Made by a program: the position numbers and the translations under genes. The notes under the pieces are model-generated. The model saw nothing but the letters and a program-made list of their open reading frames with translations. It ran no database searches and was not told where the DNA came from. Positions 61,773 to 64,000 of a DNA stretch of 64,000 bases are shown here, piece by piece; the first letter of the stretch is position 1, and every line of letters begins with the position of its first letter. Source of the stretch: Planctomycetota bacterium (GTDB taxonomy: Bacteria; Planctomycetota; UBA1135; GCA-002686595); NCBI GenBank assembly GCA_022446815.1, contig JAKVCD010000002.1, positions 62,001-126,000 on the forward strand, in the 5' to 3' direction.

Positions 61773-64000
61773 ATGGACAGAGATAAGTGGTTCATGGTCG
61801 CCTTCGGAGTGGCACTCGTAGCACTCCTCTTGGGTGGTGAGCGAGGTGCCGATGAGCTCCAGCCGCGCCCGACGGAGCACGTCTTGGATGATGGCGCAGA
61901 AGCAGCGCACAAGGCTGGGCGAAAGCGCTGGATGAGAGAGATGCACCGGGTCGCGCCAGGTGTCGATTGGAAGGCGCTCGAGCGCGAGAATGGCCTGCGT
62001 GAAATGGAGCGCCGTCGTGCCCTCGCGACCCAGCTCCCCGTGACCGTTGGTTCTAGCTGGGCTGAGGTGGGGAGCAAGAACCTCGCTGGCCGTACACGCT
62101 CCTCCTTTATCGGGCCTGGCGAAGATGAGCTGTATGTGGGCTCAGCCTTAGGAGGACTTTGGCGGGGGACTTTGGACGGCGCGGGCTGGGCGCCCCTTGG
62201 AGATAACCTCTATGGCGGAGTGTATGAGGTGGTGGTCTTGGATGGAGGGGAGGCGGCACATGACATCTTCATCACCCGAGATGGCGACGACCTCTATAGG
62301 AGCGCTGATGATGGCGCGACCTGGGGGGCCGTTGGCGGACTCCCATCAAGCTTGGACGGCCGTGACCTCGTTCTGCTCGGCGACGCCGCGCAGACGGTCT
62401 TGGTCTATGGGACTGCTGGCGGTCAGAGCCGCGTCTATGATTCCATTGATGGCGGCTTGAGCTTTCAGCTGCGCTGGGCACTCGCGCCTGAGTGGGACGG
62501 AGGACTTTGGGTCCCACGGGCAGGTCCTGGGGCCGGGACTGACGTCTACATGTTGCACCAGCGGAAGATCTATCGCTCTACGAGCGGCGGTGCTGGGTTC
62601 TCTGAGGTGGGCACCGTTGCGGGCTCTGGCAACGAAGGGCGCATCACTGGCTCGGAGGCTGGAGCGCCTACCCTTTACGTGAGCTTGCGTCAGAGCGGGT
62701 CTTGGAACGTCTTTCGATCTACAAACGCGGGCGTGAGCTTTACGCAGCGCGCCACGAATATCGGTGACTATTGGGACACCTCTTTCTGTGCCTCGATCAC
62801 GGACCCCGACTTGCTGCTCTACGGGGGGGTTGAGTGCTGGCGCTCGACGAACGGTGGCAGCAGCTTCAGCCGCGTGAACTCATGGGGCTCGTACTACAGC
62901 AACCCTCAGAGCCGCCTGCACGCCGACATCTTCGGCATTGACTGCTATCCGGATCCCGATGCTCCTTTGACAGGTGAGCGCTGGATCATCTCTTGTGATG
63001 GTGGGACATACGAGAGCCGGACGAATATGAGCACGGTGAACAACCTCTCCATGTCCGGCTTAGGTATCTCACAGTACTACTCGACTCTCAGCTCTGCGGT
63101 AGAGCCGACAAGGCTGCTCGCGGGGTCACAAGACCAGGGCTATCAGCGCGGTCAAGTCGTCTCTCAGAGTGGCTCTGGGCCGTCTACGAACATGGTTCAG
63201 CTCATCAGCGGGGACTATGGTCACCTCTGCTCAGGTGATGGTACGCACTCCTGGGTCTTCTCCACCTATCCAGGCTTCGTGCTTGTGCAGCAAGGGGAGG
63301 CGGGCAACACGATCTATCAGGTGAACTTCCCTAGCGGCTCGCAGCACCTCTGGTTGCCTCCTGTGGTGGCAGACCCCACAGACAACGAAGCCTTCTTCTT
63401 CCTAGGTGACAGACTCTGGCGCTACACGCGCTCTGCTGGTCAGAGCTGGAGTCACGTTCAGCACTCCGCGCAGGCCTTCGACTCTGGAAGCTCGGACTAT
63501 CTGACGGCGATGGCGATCGCTCCGTCCGAGTTGAGTCGGATGTACGCCTGTGATGAGGCTGGGCGTGCGTGGGTCTCTACAGATTCTGGGTCCACTTGGA
63601 CTCAAACGAGCTCAAGCCTCCCTGGCGAGCACTACTTCTACGGGAACGCGATCTGCGTCCACCCCACGATCTCACAAGAGGTCTTTATCGGTGGCTCTGG
63701 CTACTCCACAGCAGGAGTGCGTCGAAGCACGGATGGCGGCGCGACCTGGCAGGCAGAGGTCGGTGGCCTCCCCGGGACGCTCGTCTACGACTTGGCCTAC
63801 GCGGAAGACGGCAGCGGAGATGTCTACGCCGCTACAGAGGCTGGCGCCTTTCGCTGGGAGCGGGCGACGGAGACTTGGTCCAACATCATGGGGCTAGAGG
63901 CGCCGATCACTCTTTACTGGTCTGTAGAGGCCGTGCCGGACTCTCCCTTGATGCGCTTCGGTACCTATGGCCGTGGCATCTGGGATTACACGATTGGGAG
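61773..64000 (+). CDS. Sortilin/BNR-repeat exported protein, 3' end outside window
   Basis: The frame from ATG 61773 stays open to the end of the window, giving 742 complete codons. The N-terminus is a signal peptide or anchor (MDRDKWFMVAFGVALVALLLGG). Repeated BNR/Asp-box units follow: YRSADDGATW, YDSIDGGLSF, YRSTSGGAGF, WRSTNGGSSF, VSTDSGSTW, RRSTDGGATW. Late motifs SRLHADIFGIDCYPDPD and GSQDQGYQRG are those of VPS10/sortilin-type beta-propellers. Such large secreted proteins bind or degrade glycans or proteins. The normal C-terminal sorting or anchoring part is not in the window. Confidence 0.88.
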   Translation, partial: MDRDKWFMVAFGVALVALLLGGERGADELQPRPTEHVLDDGAEAAHKAGRKRWMREMHRVAPGVDWKALERENGLREMERRRALATQLPVTVGSSWAEVGSKNLAGRTRSSFIGPGEDELYVGSALGGLWRGTLDGAGWAPLGDNLYGGVYEVVVLDGGEAAHDIFITRDGDDLYRSADDGATWGAVGGLPSSLDGRDLVLLGDAAQTVLVYGTAGGQSRVYDSIDGGLSFQLRWALAPEWDGGLWVPRAGPGAGTDVYMLHQRKIYRSTSGGAGFSEVGTVAGSGNEGRITGSEAGAPTLYVSLRQSGSWNVFRSTNAGVSFTQRATNIGDYWDTSFCASITDPDLLLYGGVECWRSTNGGSSFSRVNSWGSYYSNPQSRLHADIFGIDCYPDPDAPLTGERWIISCDGGTYESRTNMSTVNNLSMSGLGISQYYSTLSSAVEPTRLLAGSQDQGYQRGQVVSQSGSGPSTNMVQLISGDYGHLCSGDGTHSWVFSTYPGFVLVQQGEAGNTIYQVNFPSGSQHLWLPPVVADPTDNEAFFFLGDRLWRYTRSAGQSWSHVQHSAQAFDSGSSDYLTAMAIAPSELSRMYACDEAGRAWVSTDSGSTWTQTSSSLPGEHYFYGNAICVHPTISQEVFIGGSGYSTAGVRRSTDGGATWQAEVGGLPGTLVYDLAYAEDGSGDVYAATEAGAFRWERATETWSNIMGLEAPITLYWSVEAVPDSPLMRFGTYGRGIWDYTIG

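Overview
The window is a 64-kb stretch of a high-GC bacterial chromosome carrying about 58 genes on both strands, tightly packed with many 4-base stop/start overlaps and frequent GTG/TTG starts. It holds core housekeeping genes (F-type ATP synthase operon, aspS, infC-rpmI-rplT-pheST, purD, purQ, purL, accA, ndk, rqcH, acs, truD, two tRNAs). Lipoprotein signals, C-terminal-Phe outer-membrane barrels and a Wzx-type glycan pathway indicate a diderm. The DUF6599, DUF362, DUF5658 and DUF5989-like families and the sortilin-type repeat protein lean towards Planctomycetota or a related lineage. That is inference: there is no rRNA gene here to settle it. I saw no phage, insertion sequence, CRISPR array or replication origin.

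Layout. 1-4.9 kb: a redox module (DUF6599 protein, Tat-exported DUF362 protein, a membrane polyferredoxin with six Fe-S-type cysteine clusters, and a Tat-signal aldo/keto reductase with a cysteine cluster). 4.9-7.7 kb: tRNA-Arg(TCT) and tRNA-Pro(TGG), both on the minus strand, bracketing three tandem paralogous barrel-like lipoproteins. 7.8-14 kb: purD, a Fur regulator, a DUF3568-like lipoprotein, purQ and a large PurL with a tandem PurS-like N-terminus. 14.1-20.7 kb: accA, an ECF sigma / zinc anti-sigma / PDZ protein operon, and on the minus strand ndk-rqcH-TPR lipoprotein. 21-28.5 kb: the complete atp operon in the order Z, small membrane protein, B, E, F, H, A, G, D, C. 28.6-35.4 kb: aspS, infC, rpmI, rplT, pheS, pheT. 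35.4-40.8 kb: a B12-binding radical SAM protein, a small convergent gene, acs, an NAD-dependent epimerase and a nucleoside-phosphorylase-like protein.

40.9-61.5 kb is a surface-glycan locus. It has a WbaP-type initiating phosphoglycosyltransferase, seven GT4-type and one GT2 glycosyltransferases, a sugar-nucleotide epimerase, a toroid-plus-beta-sandwich protein without a signal peptide, a Wzx-like flippase with an unusual split zinc-ribbon tail, a second B12-binding radical SAM protein, a GNAT acyltransferase and a polysaccharide deacetylase. truD and a DUF5658 membrane protein sit inside it. No polymerase, chain-length regulator, ABC exporter or outer-membrane export channel was recognised. 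The locus ends with a 45-codon DUF5989-like membrane gene on the minus strand and the 5' part of a large sortilin/BNR-repeat protein that runs off the window.

The points most worth a second look are: the apparent CTG start of rqcH overlapping the ndk stop; a hairpin placed exactly between the Shine-Dalgarno sequence and the ATG of the third barrel gene; the His-rich N-terminus of AtpB; the CxxC pairs split by a membrane hairpin in the flippase; and the polymerase-less glycan locus with its intracellular lyase-like protein.
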